Shown here piece by piece: positions 48,991-61,520 of a DNA stretch of 64,000 nt. The number at the start of each line of letters is the position of its first letter. The first letter of the stretch is position 1. A program made the position numbers and the translations under genes. Under the pieces are notes generated by a model. That model worked only from the letters and a program-made list of their open reading frames with translations. It searched no databases and was not told the DNA's origin. The stretch is from Rhea pennata (lineage: Eukaryota; Chordata; Aves; Rheiformes; Rheidae), in NCBI RefSeq assembly GCF_028389875.1, contig NC_084668.1, positions 22,125,493 through 22,189,492 on the forward strand, read 5' to 3'.

Positions 48991-49777
48991 CATCACTGAC
49001 AAAAGGAGAATGCATGATTTGCTTAATATATTCTGCTGGCCTTTGTGTCCTCAGGTCTTGGAGATAGTGAACACAAATGTGGGTGGCAGCTTCAGAAAAT
49101 CTTTGGATAACACCTTAATTTACTTTCTCAGTCTGACCTCTTCTATTCTTGAGAACGGTAAGAATTTTGCTTTTCTGTCTGAAGAAAAGTAATTCTCCTG
49201 ACTGTCACCGTAACGGTGTGCTGTTGCACTCTGTGCAGAGCTGGAGCTAGTCTTTCCTGTAGACATCTGGGAGTCAGCAAGGTGTTTTGTTTCTTCCTGC
49301 TGGGTTTCTGTGGTAATGTGCAGGCCCACAGAATGCGGGATTTGTATGCATTTTTACACTACTTTCACCTCTTCATTGTTATGAATATAAGAGTATAATC
49401 TTCTCTCACAGGATAGGAGGGAACATCTCTGCCCATTTGAAGTTTTTAATGGATTTTTTTTTCTGTTTTTAAAGGAATCATTTGTGAATGGGGACTGTTT
49501 GCTTTACCACTTGCACTGATTTTGGTAATGCATATAGAGATGCTAAAAATGTCTCATTAAAGTTAAATAATGTATTTTCATGCCAAATTTTTGCCTTTTT
49601 ATAGTCCCACAAAATGTCCAAAATGATGATGTAGTCTCTTATTGATTTGATGTGTTTTAGGTTTATTGCCTTAATAGCTGAGAAATTAGTCCAACTTTTC
49701 TAGCGCTCATACTTACAGGTGCCTGAGATGGAGCTGCCTGTAACAGCTGTAACTGTCTTGCTCTGCATTTTCAGTGC

Positions 49778-49779
<2 letters not shown>

Positions 49780-49808
<29 letters not shown>

Positions 49809-49818
49809 GGGGGGGGGG
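49780..49818. repeat. Poly(T)29-poly(G)10 tract
   Basis: An uninterrupted pyrimidine run of 29 T is followed directly by 10 G. Lengths of such runs are unreliable in assemblies. Confidence 0.9.
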
Positions 49819-50010
49819 ACGGTTTTCATCATTTGCCTTTGATGTTGTCAGTACCTTCTTTGACTTAGCTGAATATTTTTAGGGGTGATTTCTCTTGATT
49901 TGAAATTGATGATATATGAATGAAGATTTCCTTTAAAAATTTACTTGTAAAGGTTCAGTTTCAGCCCTATTTTAACTTATTATAGAGGGTTGCTTGGATA
50001 GTCTGTTGTC

Positions 50011-50038
50011 TATTAGTCTCAATATCTTGAGACTAATA
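50011..50038. repeat. Perfect 12-bp inverted repeat, 4-base loop
   Basis: TATTAGTCTCAA (50011-50022), loop TATC, then the exact reverse complement (50027-50038), in the PHOSPHO2-KLHL23 spacer. No T run follows and nothing suggests a terminator in this eukaryotic setting. Confidence 0.75.
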
Positions 50039-51949
50039 TAGTTGAGTTTTGGGGTACATTGATTTAAAAATGGATATTTGATAGTGATCTGAGGTCTTTA
50101 CAATAGAGCTCCTACTCTCTTGTCCTCTACAAGTGCCCAAAGACAGCATGTGAAGAATTTATTAAGTCTCTAGTTGTGACAGTTTTAAGTTTATTTGCAT
50201 GCCATAAAAAAGAGTGGTAATGGCAATCACATAGTATGCCATTTTGTATTGTGTGGGTGGTTTTTTTTTATTTTTTTTAAAAATCTGCTTCATTCCAGAT
50301 GTGCTGCTTAATGTTCCAGATACTGTGCTGTTCTCTTTTGTCCTTTTCAGAGCTTAATTGTGGGGCAAATTGCTTTCAATTTATCGACAAATCTTGGGCT
50401 ACTGCTTGCTTGAAAACAAGCAAACAGGAAAAAAGCTACTATATGAATAATAATTCAGCATTTTCTTCCACTTAGATTAGTTTAAGTAATACTCTTTTAC
50501 CATTAAAAACCCTACACAATAGTTTGGTGAATTACTAAATCATTAAGTAAGAAACTATCTTCCTTCTCTTTTCTCTCAGAGAGAGCAGTTTTTTATGTTT
50601 TGAACTGAGTAGTTCTGAATAGTACTGAAGCAGGAGATGAGACTAGATTAAATAAACTATTTGAAAGACTAGCAGTTCAGGATTACTTTTCTAAAATTTC
50701 TGCAAATTTGCAAATTGCCAAGCTTTTCACATTTGGGTATGAGGAATAGGAGATGAGTACCTCCAACTTGCAGCCTTAAACTGGTAAGGCAGCCAAAAGA
50801 GAAAGGAAGGCAGAGCAGATCCTTGAAGGGACATGTATTTTGTACCCTTCCTGACCACCAACCTTGTCAGGGGTTTAAGATAACATGCTGTCTGGGATGG
50901 AGATGGTCGAAGGACTGAGGAAGCATGATGACTTAGGTAAAGATATTATGAAAATAAATGCGTCCTGGAAGGAAGTGTGTGTGTGTGAAATTTTCAATAC
51001 AGTAACAGAGCAGAGTGTGTCAGCTGTGACAGAGAGAACTTACTCTTAATACTGTACTCTGACCTTACATGCTGGTAGGCTAGTGAAGAGCTGGGAGAAA
51101 CTTCTGCCTGTCCATAGGAAGATGATGAAATGGAAAGTGGAAAACAGCAGCAGCAAAACAAAGTTGTTGGCATGGGGATGCATAAACAGATTCAGGGCCA
51201 TAGAAGGGAATGCTCCGGAGGAGGCAGGGGGGAAGAGAGCGAGGGTAATGTAGCTGTGGGACAGCCCCTTGTCAGAGGCAGCAGGCTGGCCTACTGCTAA
51301 TTTCTGGATTGCACCACAAAACTATTGAGCGTTCTTGAAAAACAGAAGGCAAAGGTGTGTGAAGGATTTGTTGTCTTTATTTGAAGCAGTCTGTTGAGGT
51401 CTTAGGCAACTACATAAAGGAGAAGAGAAGGTTTGCCTCCTGTTCATGTATATGATCTTTTAAAAATTTTGATGTTTTTAGAGCTCATAATTCTTTCTAT
51501 TGGGTATTGCTGTCACTTAGCGAATAGTAACAGGTAACCACCTCATTTTGGTAAGGGAAACTGTTCCCAGACCTTTCAGCCCCAGGAGCACTGTGGCAGG
51601 GCAGGTGAATCTGGCTGAAATGCGGAGAGCTGGCTGATGCGAAGGATCTAAAACCTGCTGCTGGTGAAGGACCGAGCCCAGGCCCTTAGGAGAGAGCAGA
51701 GCCCCTTTAACCCCAGAGTACACTGTATTGCAAGCACATTTAGAGGTCTCCGTTACAGAAAATGTTTTGTCAGCAGAGAAGAAAGACTCCTGAAGCTGCA
51801 CACCTCATTTTCAGCAGTGGTAGCTGTCATATGAATTTCTTTGTGAGTAATTTGCTTGTACTTGCAGTCTGTCAGTGCAGTCTGTGGCAGTCATTTGAGC
51901 CTTGCCAGCTCAGATGTCTGAAGTGGCTGTTGCTGTCCCCTCTCAAAGC

Positions 51950-52631
51950 CTGTCACTGGGTAGCGGGGAGGGGATCCCTCCGGGGAAGCCCTGGACCCTG
52001 CTGCCCTTTCTGCTGCCCTTGGCAGTGCCTGGAGCAGGAGCGGGGCGGCCGCGGGCCCCTTCTCTCCCGGCGCCCGAAGCCGCTCCAGGTCGCGCAGGTG
52101 GCTGTGGAAGCCGCTCTTGCTTTGTTGCTTGGCCCGGTCCCACCGGGCTGGTGACGCTCCCCAAGCATCTGCCGCTGTCCCCAGAGGGGCCGCCGCCGCG
52201 CTAAGCCCTTTGCCCGCGGGCCGGGGAGCTGCAGGCCGCCGCCGCCGCGCCTGAGGCGAGAGGATCGCGCCGCCGGGGCTCGCCGCGCCGCCGGGGCTCG
52301 CCGCGCCCGGTGACCTTGAGCGGGGGCCCCGGCGGGCGGCGCCGCCGGGCGCCCGCGGGCAGCGGCTCCGCCGAAGATGGTCAAGGGGCCGCCGGGGCGG
52401 GGCGGGGCGCGGCGGGGGCCCGGCGCGGCCCGGCAGCTGCCCCGCTCCCGGGGGAGGGCGCGGACAAAGCCGCTAACGGAGCGCGGCGGGAGCGCGCGCG
52501 GCGGTGCTCGGCGGGCGGGAGAGCTGTCGCCCGGCGGCGCGGGGCCGAGAGCGGCGGGGCGGTTTTCGCTGGCGGGCGGCGAGCGCTGTGTGGGAGCGAG
52601 GAGCGCCTGCTTTTGTGGGGCGCCGGCAGTG
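51950..52631 (+). promoter_or_regulatory. KLHL23: KLHL23 CpG-island promoter and 5' UTR
   Basis: A GC-rich island runs directly into the KLHL23 start codon. A GCCGGGGCTCGCCGCGCC-type direct repeat occurs at about 52271-52308. No splice acceptor is needed between the island and the ATG at 52632, so the first coding exon probably carries the 5' UTR. The transcription start is not resolved. Confidence 0.65.
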
Positions 52632-55600
52632 ATGGCACTGGCTGGGCAGGAGGACTACGTCTACGTTTACAACGATTTTTCTCACCCGGGGGGTATGCTG
52701 GAGGCGTTCCGAACGTTTTACCTGGACGGCTTGTTTACCGACATTACTCTTCAGTGCGCTTCTGGGGTCATCTTCCACTGTCACCGAGCTGTGTTAGCAG
52801 CCTGTAGCAATTATTTTAAAGCGATGTTCACGGCCGACATGAAAGAGAAGTCTAAAAAGCAGATCAGACTCCCCGGGCTCAGCCACATCATACTGGAAGC
52901 GCTGGTGAATTATGCCTACACAGCACAGATCCACATAACAAAGAGAAACGTTCAGAGCCTGCTGCAGGCTGCGGACCTCCTCCAGTTCGTGTCGGTGAAG
53001 ACAGCCTGCGAGCAGTTCCTGCTTAGGCACCTAGACACAGACAACTGCATAGGGATGCACTCCTTCGCCGAATACCACCATTGCTCCGAGCTGGAGAAGG
53101 AGGCACGGCGGCTGTTGCTGTGGCAGTTTGAGGATGTGTGGAGGCAGGAAGAATTTCTGGACATCAGCAAGGAGAAGCTCTTCTTTATTCTTTCCAGAGA
53201 GAACCTCAATGTTTGGCAAGAGAAGACAGCCATCGAAGCTGTCGTTAAGTGGGTTGCACACAACGTAGAAGAGAGAATTGAATACATCTATGAGCTACTT
53301 AGCTGTGTCAAAATTGACTTAGATAGCATGTACTTAAGGTCAGCTTTAAGCCTGCAAAAAAAGTGTCGACTAAATGATAATAAGATCAGGTCACTCGTAT
53401 ACAATGCACTAAATCCAAACCCCAAAGGCATTTCCAAAAGACCAACGGCAGCCATGTATGTGATTGGAGGCTATTACTGGCATCCCTTATCAGAAGTGCA
53501 TGTTTGGGATCCTTTAACCAATGCCTGGGTCCAGGGAACGGACATGCCAGATCACACCAGAGAGAGCTACGGGGTCACTAACTTGGGCCCCAACATTTAT
53601 GTGACAGGAGGTTATAGAACTGAGAGCATCGAAGCCCTCGACACCGTGTGGATTTATAACAGCGAACGAGACGAGTGGACAGAAGGCTGCCCCATGCTTG
53701 ATGCAAGATACTATCACTGTGCAGTTTCTTTGGGTGGATGCATCTATGCATTGGGTGGCTACAGAAAGGGAGCTCCGGTGCAAGAAGCCGAGTTCTACGA
53801 TCCTTTAAAAAAGAAATGGGTTCCTATTGCAAACATGATCAAAGGTACGTAAGCATTCATACAGCTGCTGCTTCCAATGTCTGTCCTTTGCTGGATGCCA
53901 CTTATAAATGCCACAGGTGTGTTCCAAGTGTGATCCAAGTTCTACTGAAGTCAATAGGAATCTTCCTGTTAATTTTGGTGGGCTTTTGGGTCAGGTCCTC
54001 ACTAGCCAAACTACTGCAAAGAGCCAGACCCTGTGCTCGGGGCTGGGAGCTGTGTCACAGATGCTGGTGGTCACATCTGAGTAGTATTCTCCGTTTAATT
54101 TTGTCCCCTTCCAGAAGTAAAATCTCTGTACAGGTTAGAAAGGAAAAAGAAAAACCTCTGTAATTGATGCCCATTCAGTAGACCTTCAAAGACCACGCTC
54201 CAATGAAGAGATTGGATTATTTAATATGGTATAGAATCTAATGACTTAAGTTCCTAATAGAAGGTAAAATTATTTGCTTGAAGCAGGATAATCTGACAGA
54301 AACTTCAGTTCAAATTAATAAGGTTTTCAGGGCAGTTATTTACAGATGTGCTTTCTTCATTTAAAGCTTTTCGTAAGTAATTTTCTCATATCTCAGTGTA
54401 TGATCTGTTCAGGAGCCTAAGTTTTATCTTTAGTGTGAAAATAATGAAAAGTACCCATGTGTAGTTTTAAGCAGCCAAATTAGTGAATTACCACCAACGT
54501 ACAAATTTGGATCACAGCCCTGTTGAAGTGTATTATTTCATTATAAAATTTAGAAACAATTGTACATTTTATCATATAATTTGTATAACATAATTATTGA
54601 TAATTAGTTACAAAATATTTTATTAAACTATACTGCAACTTGATACTTTCATATATGAATGAGATTTGTGAGGTGTCTATAATAGGAAAACACTTTTACT
54701 CATGTATCAGTTTCTTCAATATTCATATATTTTTCACAAACTCTGCTATTACTCTAATTTAAAAACTAGAAATGCTACACTAATACTCTGAGCACGATTA
54801 TGCGTTCTGTGCTTGTATTTTGCTGTGTTTCATGTGTGAAGCTTTTTCTCGGAAGCTTAAAAAAATACAGTAGTTTCTTCCTATTTTTTGTCTATTTTAC
54901 TTTGCAAACCCCTTCTTTAGTTTTCTTTCATTTTCCTGGAGATAAGCATTAACATAGCTCCATTCTGTTTGTGTCCTTGTTTGTACAATAGCACGATTAA
55001 TTATATGATGGGAAAGGCTAGAACTATCACAAAAGATACTCTGAGACACTGAATAATCTCACTTCTCATTGACTTTTCTCTTGCCAAATAAGGGATGACT
55101 TTAAAAGCTTTATTTAATTTGGTAAAATACTGAAAGTAATTCCCTATTCTAAAACATATGTGACTAATAATGTGTGAAATTGTATGGGGCCATATTGTAT
55201 GCAAGTTAATACATTTTTATTTAATTTCTTCTGATTTATACTGATAAGGTATCTTGACAGTTGTTTAACTGTGTATTCATTTACATGCTTGAAAGCGTCA
55301 TTTCACCCTAAAATATTAACTAGCAAGTCATTTGAAATGGGATTATTGGTGGAAGAGACAGAGAGTACTTTGGGAGCCTGAAGGTGTGTTGTGACCTTAA
55401 TGCTGTGTACAGGAGTTGGAAACGCCACCGCCTGTGTCCTGCATGAAATCATCTATGTAACCGGAGGTCACTACGGGTACAGAGGAAGCTGCACCTATGA
55501 TAAAATCCAGAGATACCATTCAGGTAGCAATGAGTGGAGTATAGTTGCCACAAGTCCGCATCCAGGTAAACACTGATTTCTCTCATGAATGTACAGCTTG

Positions 55601-56518
55601 ATTTTTTTTGCTGCTAGCTTGGAATCTTTAAGCCCTCTTACAGCATTTCTGACATTCTTCTGTTAAAAGGAGCAATGCTTGTAGGGGCAGAAAGGTCCAA
55701 AATTGATGTTTGACCCTGTGGGATCATCCCTATTTCCAAGCTTTGAGAAGGGGAAGGGAAGAACTCTCCTCAAACATCTATTCTATAGAAACTACTGTAT
55801 AAGTATTGTCTTAAGGAAACGCTGCATTCTATTCAATAACATACTAGAGTAATTTTTCATAAAATCTGTCTATTCATAGGCATCTGGCAAAGATCTTTTA
55901 TATGGATTTTAATAGAGTTTTCTCTACTTTCTGCATTTCATAACAATAAGTTTTTAAGGAGGTTCTCACTAAACACTGGTGATCATGTATATGCCTTCTA
56001 TAGTGCCTTGGTCTCACTTAGACCCAGTGTAGCAGAAGTTCTGAGACCTCTCGTAAACTCGGTGAAGAAACTCAGCTGACCTCAGTGGGCATTTAAACCA
56101 AGACCCCATTTTTTTGCATGTAGCTGCAGTTCTATAAACTGCATAGCATTTCTTGTTTAAGTTACCATTATCATTCTGAGTTGAACTATATTCCTTTCTT
56201 CCTGAAGAATATGGATTGTGTTCAATTACATTACAAAACAAGATCTATTTCGTGGGTGGACAGACCACAATCACAGACTGCTATGACCCAGAGCAGAACG
56301 AATGGAAGCAGATGGCTCACATGATGGAGAGAAGGATGGAGTGTGGCGCAGTGGTTTTGAATGGATGCATCTATGTAACAGGAGGATATTCCTATTCAAA
56401 AGGGACATACCTACAGAGTACTGAGAAATATAACCCTGAACTTAATAAATGGGAAGCAGTAGGTAATCTCCCCAGTCCTATGCGTTCACATGGCTGTGTC
56501 TGTGTGTATAATGTCTAA
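52632..56518 (+). CDS. KLHL23: KLHL23, BTB-BACK-Kelch protein, 3 coding exons
   Basis: Member of the KLHL family, many of which are substrate adaptors of CUL3 ubiquitin ligases; the partner of KLHL23 is not evident here. Coding exons: 52632-53844, 55413-55565 and 56208-56518, joined in phase 1, giving 558 aa as in human. BTB is at residues about 36-131 (FTDITLQC, FHCHRAVLAACSNYF), BACK about 136-237, and six Kelch repeats from about 275 to the end, marked by IGGYYW, VTGGYRT, ALGGYRKG, VTGGHYG, VGGQTT and VTGGYSYS. The chosen ATG matches the family N-terminus (MAL-GQEDY) and has G at -3 and +4. An in-frame upstream ATG at 52377 is also open (see findings). Confidence 0.97.
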
Positions 56519-59500
56519 ACAGAATTAATTTTTATATTGCTGTCACAAAAAACAGGAGATACAGTATTCATAGTAGTACCAATTACCTCATCAGTGAGAT
56601 GTCTAACAGAATCCCTTAGGTCATATTCATTAAAGGTTATGTATAACTTGTCTTTATTTTAAATGATTTATAGATAATTCACAGATTCATATTCGTATCG
56701 ATGCAATGATTCCTAGGTTCATGGATTCAAAGATAAATTCAGTAACAATATTTCCATATATTTTCAGCCCAAACTTTCTCTGTCATAAAAGTTTTTGAAT
56801 GATTCTCTTGCAATGCTTGGTGTAGCTATATAGGAACGACTGTGGAAACTGGAATTTGTTTTCATTAATACATGAGTGGAACTATAGTTTGGTGCTAAGG
56901 TGAGTAAAACGAAACAAAATACACCGCATTTCTGTAGGCTAGTGAGCTTAAGATGAAATCTCTAATACTCAGACGATAGCTATGGAAATTGGTCATTGTC
57001 ACAAGATAAGCATGTGGTACGTATACAGCAATATCACTTTGAGGACTGGGTTACCACATCTGAAAATATTGGACAGTTATCCTCTATATTTAGTTATTCC
57101 TCAAAATCTGTGTTAAAATGCTGAAATGAGAAGAGTACGTGGCAGAAGAAATGACACATGGTAGCCCAGCAGCACAAAGAGAAAGCATGCGTTAGTTTTC
57201 CAAAGGCAGAGCAACGTTCTGCAGTATGAGACCATTTGAGAAATGTCATTCTCATACTGAAAGAGCCTTTGAGGAATGAAAAAGAAGTCTTCCCATTGCT
57301 TTGCACTGGGCTCTTGGCTGATTCACAGGTATTGTTGACTCTTTTCCTGGAAAAGCCTTTCTTTGATAGCAATTTTTGCAGTCATACTTAAGACGTGTCT
57401 TCATGTAGTGGAAGAAGCAAAGGAGACAGACTGGAGTATTCCCCAAATCTTTCCTGAGATACAAACATCTGTGTTTATTTTATTTAATACTATTCTCCCC
57501 CCCACACACACACACAAAGTGCTAAATTGTGACTTGGAACAAAGGCAGCAACTGAAGAAACTTGTCAGAACATTATGCGTGTAGCAATTTAACGCTAATT
57601 GGTCCACTGGAGTTAGCGTTTCTTTCAAAACATGGTATGAGAGCTTCAAATTCTGTCTAGAGAACAACTTGATGTAGGCAGAAAGATCATCATTTTGTCA
57701 GCTCTTTACATGTAGCATGCCAGTGTCAGTGCTGGCAGAAAGCAGAATCCATGTGTCATGTTCAAATACAGAGTATTTGCCTCTGCCAACACCAGTCTTT
57801 CTACCAGCCTGTCTTGCATACTGTCATGTGCCAGGTAGTAGCACACATGCATTTGGTTGACTATGAATCATTATTTCTTAGGATTTGTTGCATCCTCATA
57901 CCTTGTATAGATACTGTAATATGTGGCTTGTTATTATTAGCCTGGTTCCCTATGCAGTAAGATCCAGCTGTGTTGTCTTTCTGTGCACGTGTCAGCTCCC
58001 CTCTAAGTTTTGAATTTCATCTGTTTGCAGCAGTGTTTCAGAGAGGTGTAGATCTTAAGAAATTTTTCAGGTTTTATGGAAACTGGTAGCAGGATAGAGA
58101 GGAGAGGGAGACTGAAATTAGTGTCGTGTGAACATCAAGCAGAGCTGGGATTGCTGCAGTGCTGCAGAGAGGAAAGAAGGATAAGGTAGAAAATATATCT
58201 GTAGGCTGTACGTGTTCCCTGCCTTGTGGAGTGACTGCTGAGATGTCATGAGGATGGGTTTATACAGCCATGTAAATGAAGACACTGTTATGTCACACAG
58301 TTACCTGCTCTATGAAGATGTAGTTTCAGCCTGTAAAAACAAAGAAACTTAATTCCTTAATTGCAAGAATGTTCCTCCCTGCTCCTGTAGATCTAGTATC
58401 CTACGGTGGGAAGCACCTGCTGATTAGTTCCCTGTGGAGCTGTCAGAGACCTAGCGCTGTAGTTCAGAGAAATACTTGCCCGAACAGGCAAATGGGTTGC
58501 ATGGAATCTAAAAAATACCCAAATCTTCCTGGTTACTTAGGAGGTAGCTTTGGGGAGCAGGTTAAGTACCTATTGCCCCCTTCTCTTGATCCTGCTGCTG
58601 TACTGGGACAGAACAGCTGTTTGGGAGGCCACACTCAGAACAGTGTCGCAGAAGTCATCCAAATAAAGAAGTAACATGTGGGAGCAGAGAGGCTGTTTTA
58701 ACCCAGATCAGTTCCACCATCCAGCTTGTAAAATGACACCAGAAATAGCTGTCAGACATTGGTATGAGAGAGAGGGAGGGCCAACACAGGGCTGGGATAG
58801 GGAGCTGTGGAAACTTTTTACACCAGCACTGCCACTAAAAATGAAAAATTTTACCTTATTGGATTTGTCAGGTATGTTTTAGGAGCTTTCCAAGCTGGTA
58901 AGCCCCAAGCTTATAGTATTTCTTTCACTTAATTGTAAACATTTTTATTATCTTTGTTCTTTCACATTTTATACTGTTTCTCACTTGCATTTGACTTCTG
59001 GAATGAGGTTGCACTCAACTCTGCATGTTGATGTGAAATTCTATGGTGTGTATATATAGTTCTTGTTTTAATGTCTTTGTGCCTCACCTTAATGTGTCAG
59101 AAGCTCAAGTGTGCATGGGTTCAGAGTTTTGCTTAGTTAACAGGTCCACTGAGAGCTATGTAAGGATCAAAGGGAATTTGTTTAAAGACTCTAATATGTA
59201 GAGAGGTTGGAGGAGCTGAACTTGAGGCTGCTTGAAATGTGTGGGCCAGGCAGCTAGCAAAAAAAAAAAAAAAAAAAAAAAAAAGTTGGTGCTCTCCACA
59301 GCAGAGAGTTTCTAGTATCCAATGGAGAAGTAAAAGGCTACATTGCAATACCATGAAGCTAATCTATGTATTGAACATATCTGCAGTGAACTCAAAGGAC
59401 ATGCTTCATTCTTCAGTGCAAAAATGTATCGATGCAGCAGCTTCATGTTTAAAGAAAACATAGGACCATGGGAACAGCTGCTGTTGGCTTGACCTAAGGC

Positions 59501-60470
59501 TTGTTTAGCCCAGTGTCCTGTCTCTGGCTGTAGTAGGTAGGTAGAAGAATAAAAGAACAAGGCAAGCACTGTCGTAACCTCCCGGCTTCTGCTCATCTGT
59601 TGTCAGAGACTTTCTAGATTTAGATATGTATCTGATTAAAGACAGCAGCAGCGTTTTGGGCTGAGCAGAGGCCTGGGAGAGCAGAGTTCGGTTTCTTGCT
59701 CTAGTCACTGTGTTGGCAAGTGCTTTGCTTTTCCCAGCATCAACCGTCCTGTGAAGCAAAAAAAAGCCTTTAATTCTCAGATGCTGGGAGGATGTGTGCT
59801 GATCATGCATATACTGAAGTCAGTCAGAATTCTGTCTATGGCTTCAGTAGAAATCAAGTTTTTTTAAGAAATTTTTGAATGCTTTAGAATGAATGGGATG
59901 TAAAAGTTCAGAGAGTTACTGTTACACTTTAACTGGTGCTACTTTTTACAATAACATATAATGTCCTTTTAAATCAATGCATGTTTTTAACACATCACAA
60001 GCAGGTGTGTAGCAATCAGACTGTTGAGCACGGCCAATAATATGAATTTGATGAAATGAATTGAGTGTTTAGGCTCCCATTAAATAACTTGTGCATCCTA
60101 CTTCAGGTAGAATGTTCAGGATATTTTTTAGCCATTCACGTGATACATGTTTAATATTAAGAGTTGTGTGTGAATACTAAATTGTGTGGCAATTGAGTGC
60201 TATTGTATCTGTTTTATGGTAGGAGTTGTTTTACCATTTCATTTGTGAACTAGAAAAAGACTGAACTAATGTAGAAGTTAAAGCAATTGTTAAGGCAGTA
60301 CTACTATTTAATAATTTATTAAAATAAAATTATAATTTTATTCATGATACCCAGTTTATAGTACTATGATGTCTAAAACACTTTAGTAAATATAAATGTA
60401 TTTAAATAAATGTTTGCGCTGTTTAATAAATGTAAATATGACCTAAACTAGCATCCATGTACAAATGTTA
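56519..60470 (+). other. Probable long KLHL23 3' UTR / intergenic
   Basis: AT-rich DNA without a recognisable exon. AATAAA occurs at 58662-58667 and in a cluster at 60323-60328, 60405-60410 and 60425-60430, just before the next CpG island. The cluster would give a 3' UTR of about 3.9 kb, but this is inference. An A run of about 25 bases is at 59260-59284. Confidence 0.4.
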
Positions 60471-60489
60471 ACTCTTAAACGCCTCTTTT

Positions 60490-61520
60490 TCTGCTGAGCT
60501 GAAAGAGCAGTGCAGACGCCCGCGCCGCCCGGCGGGTGCGGCGTGGCGGCGGCGATCTCCCCTCTCCGCGCGCGCGAGGCCCGGGCAGACGCGGCTCCTC
60601 CCGGGGGGCTCTCGGCACTCGGGATCTTCCGCGCGAAGGGTGAGCGCTGCTCGCGCGTTTCCCCGGTTCCCGGGCTTGGTACCCAAAGCTCCTCCCAAAG
60701 TCACCGCGGCCGGCGGCGCCCCTGCCGGCGCTGCGCGTCCCCGCGCGGCCGCTCCGCCGCGGGGCCCGGCGCGCGCCGCCACGCCGGGGGCGGGGCCGCG
60801 GGCGGTGGGGGCGGGGCCGCGGGACGCCCCGCCCCGCCCCGCCCCGGAAGGCGGCGCCCACGTGAGGGGCGGGCGGCGGCCGCGGGGGCTGCTGGGCGGC
60901 GCGGCGGCCACTGCGGCCTGCAGAGCGGCGCGGCGCAGCGCGGGTGCTCGAGCCGGAGCCGGAGCCGCGCAGGTCGGTGCTCGCGGGGCCCGGCCCTGTC
61001 CCCCCCCCCCCGCCCCCCGGCCCGCCGCGGGCCCTCCCGGGCTGGGGCTGGGCCTGGGCCTGGGCCTGGGCCTGGGCCTGGCCGCCGCGGCCGCACGTGG
61101 GGCGGCGCTGCCCGGGCTCCGGCGCGGGCCGCGGGCCCCGTGCGATGGCGGCGGGCCCGGGGAGCCGGCGCGGCGCCTTGCGAGCCGCGGCGATCGCCGA
61201 GGCCGCCCCCGCCTGGCGGCGGCGCGGGGGCCCGCGCACCGCGCTGCGGCCGGGGCCGGGGCCGGGGCAAGGCGGCCCTGGGCCCGGCGCGGCCGCCCGG
61301 GGGCGGGATGGGGCCGCGGCGCGGCGCGGGCGGCCTGGCGGGCCCCGCGGCGGCTTGTGCCGGGCGGGCGGGCGGCGCGGGCGGCGGGGCTGCCTGAGCG
61401 CGTCCCCGGGAGCGCCTGTCCTGGTGCTCTGCCGCCCCTCCGGAGAGCTGCACGGCGCGGCGGGGAGCGGGGGCGTTAATACTGCCGCGGAAACGAGTGC
61501 GGTTTTCTTCTGTTAACGGT
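60490..61520 (+). promoter_or_regulatory. Large CpG island, probable promoter of the next gene
   Basis: About 1 kb of very GC-rich DNA begins abruptly after the KLHL23 3' region. It has several GC boxes (GGGGCGGGGCC at about 60788 and 60808, then a CCCCGCCCC cluster), a CACGTG at 60859-60864, and plausible plus-strand donors near 60649 (GG|GTGAGC) and 60972 (CAG|GTCGGT). A possible start is ATG at 61145 (MAAGPGSRRGALRAAA), but I do not recognise the protein and frames in such DNA are open by composition. In human, SSB follows KLHL23; no SSB coding sequence is visible before 64,000. Confidence 0.6.
61042..61082. repeat. (GGGCCT)n hexamer repeat
   Basis: About six tandem GGGCCT units inside the last CpG island. 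Confidence 0.9.

Larger units (their letters stand above)
48991..51940. other. Intergenic PHOSPHO2-KLHL23, no gene seen
   Basis: AT-rich spacer. It contains a T29-G10 tract (49780-49818) and a 12-bp perfect hairpin (50011-50038). No exon with a recognisable protein was found. Human has an annotated PHOSPHO2-KLHL23 readthrough, so this interval could act as intron in a joint transcript. Confidence 0.45.
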
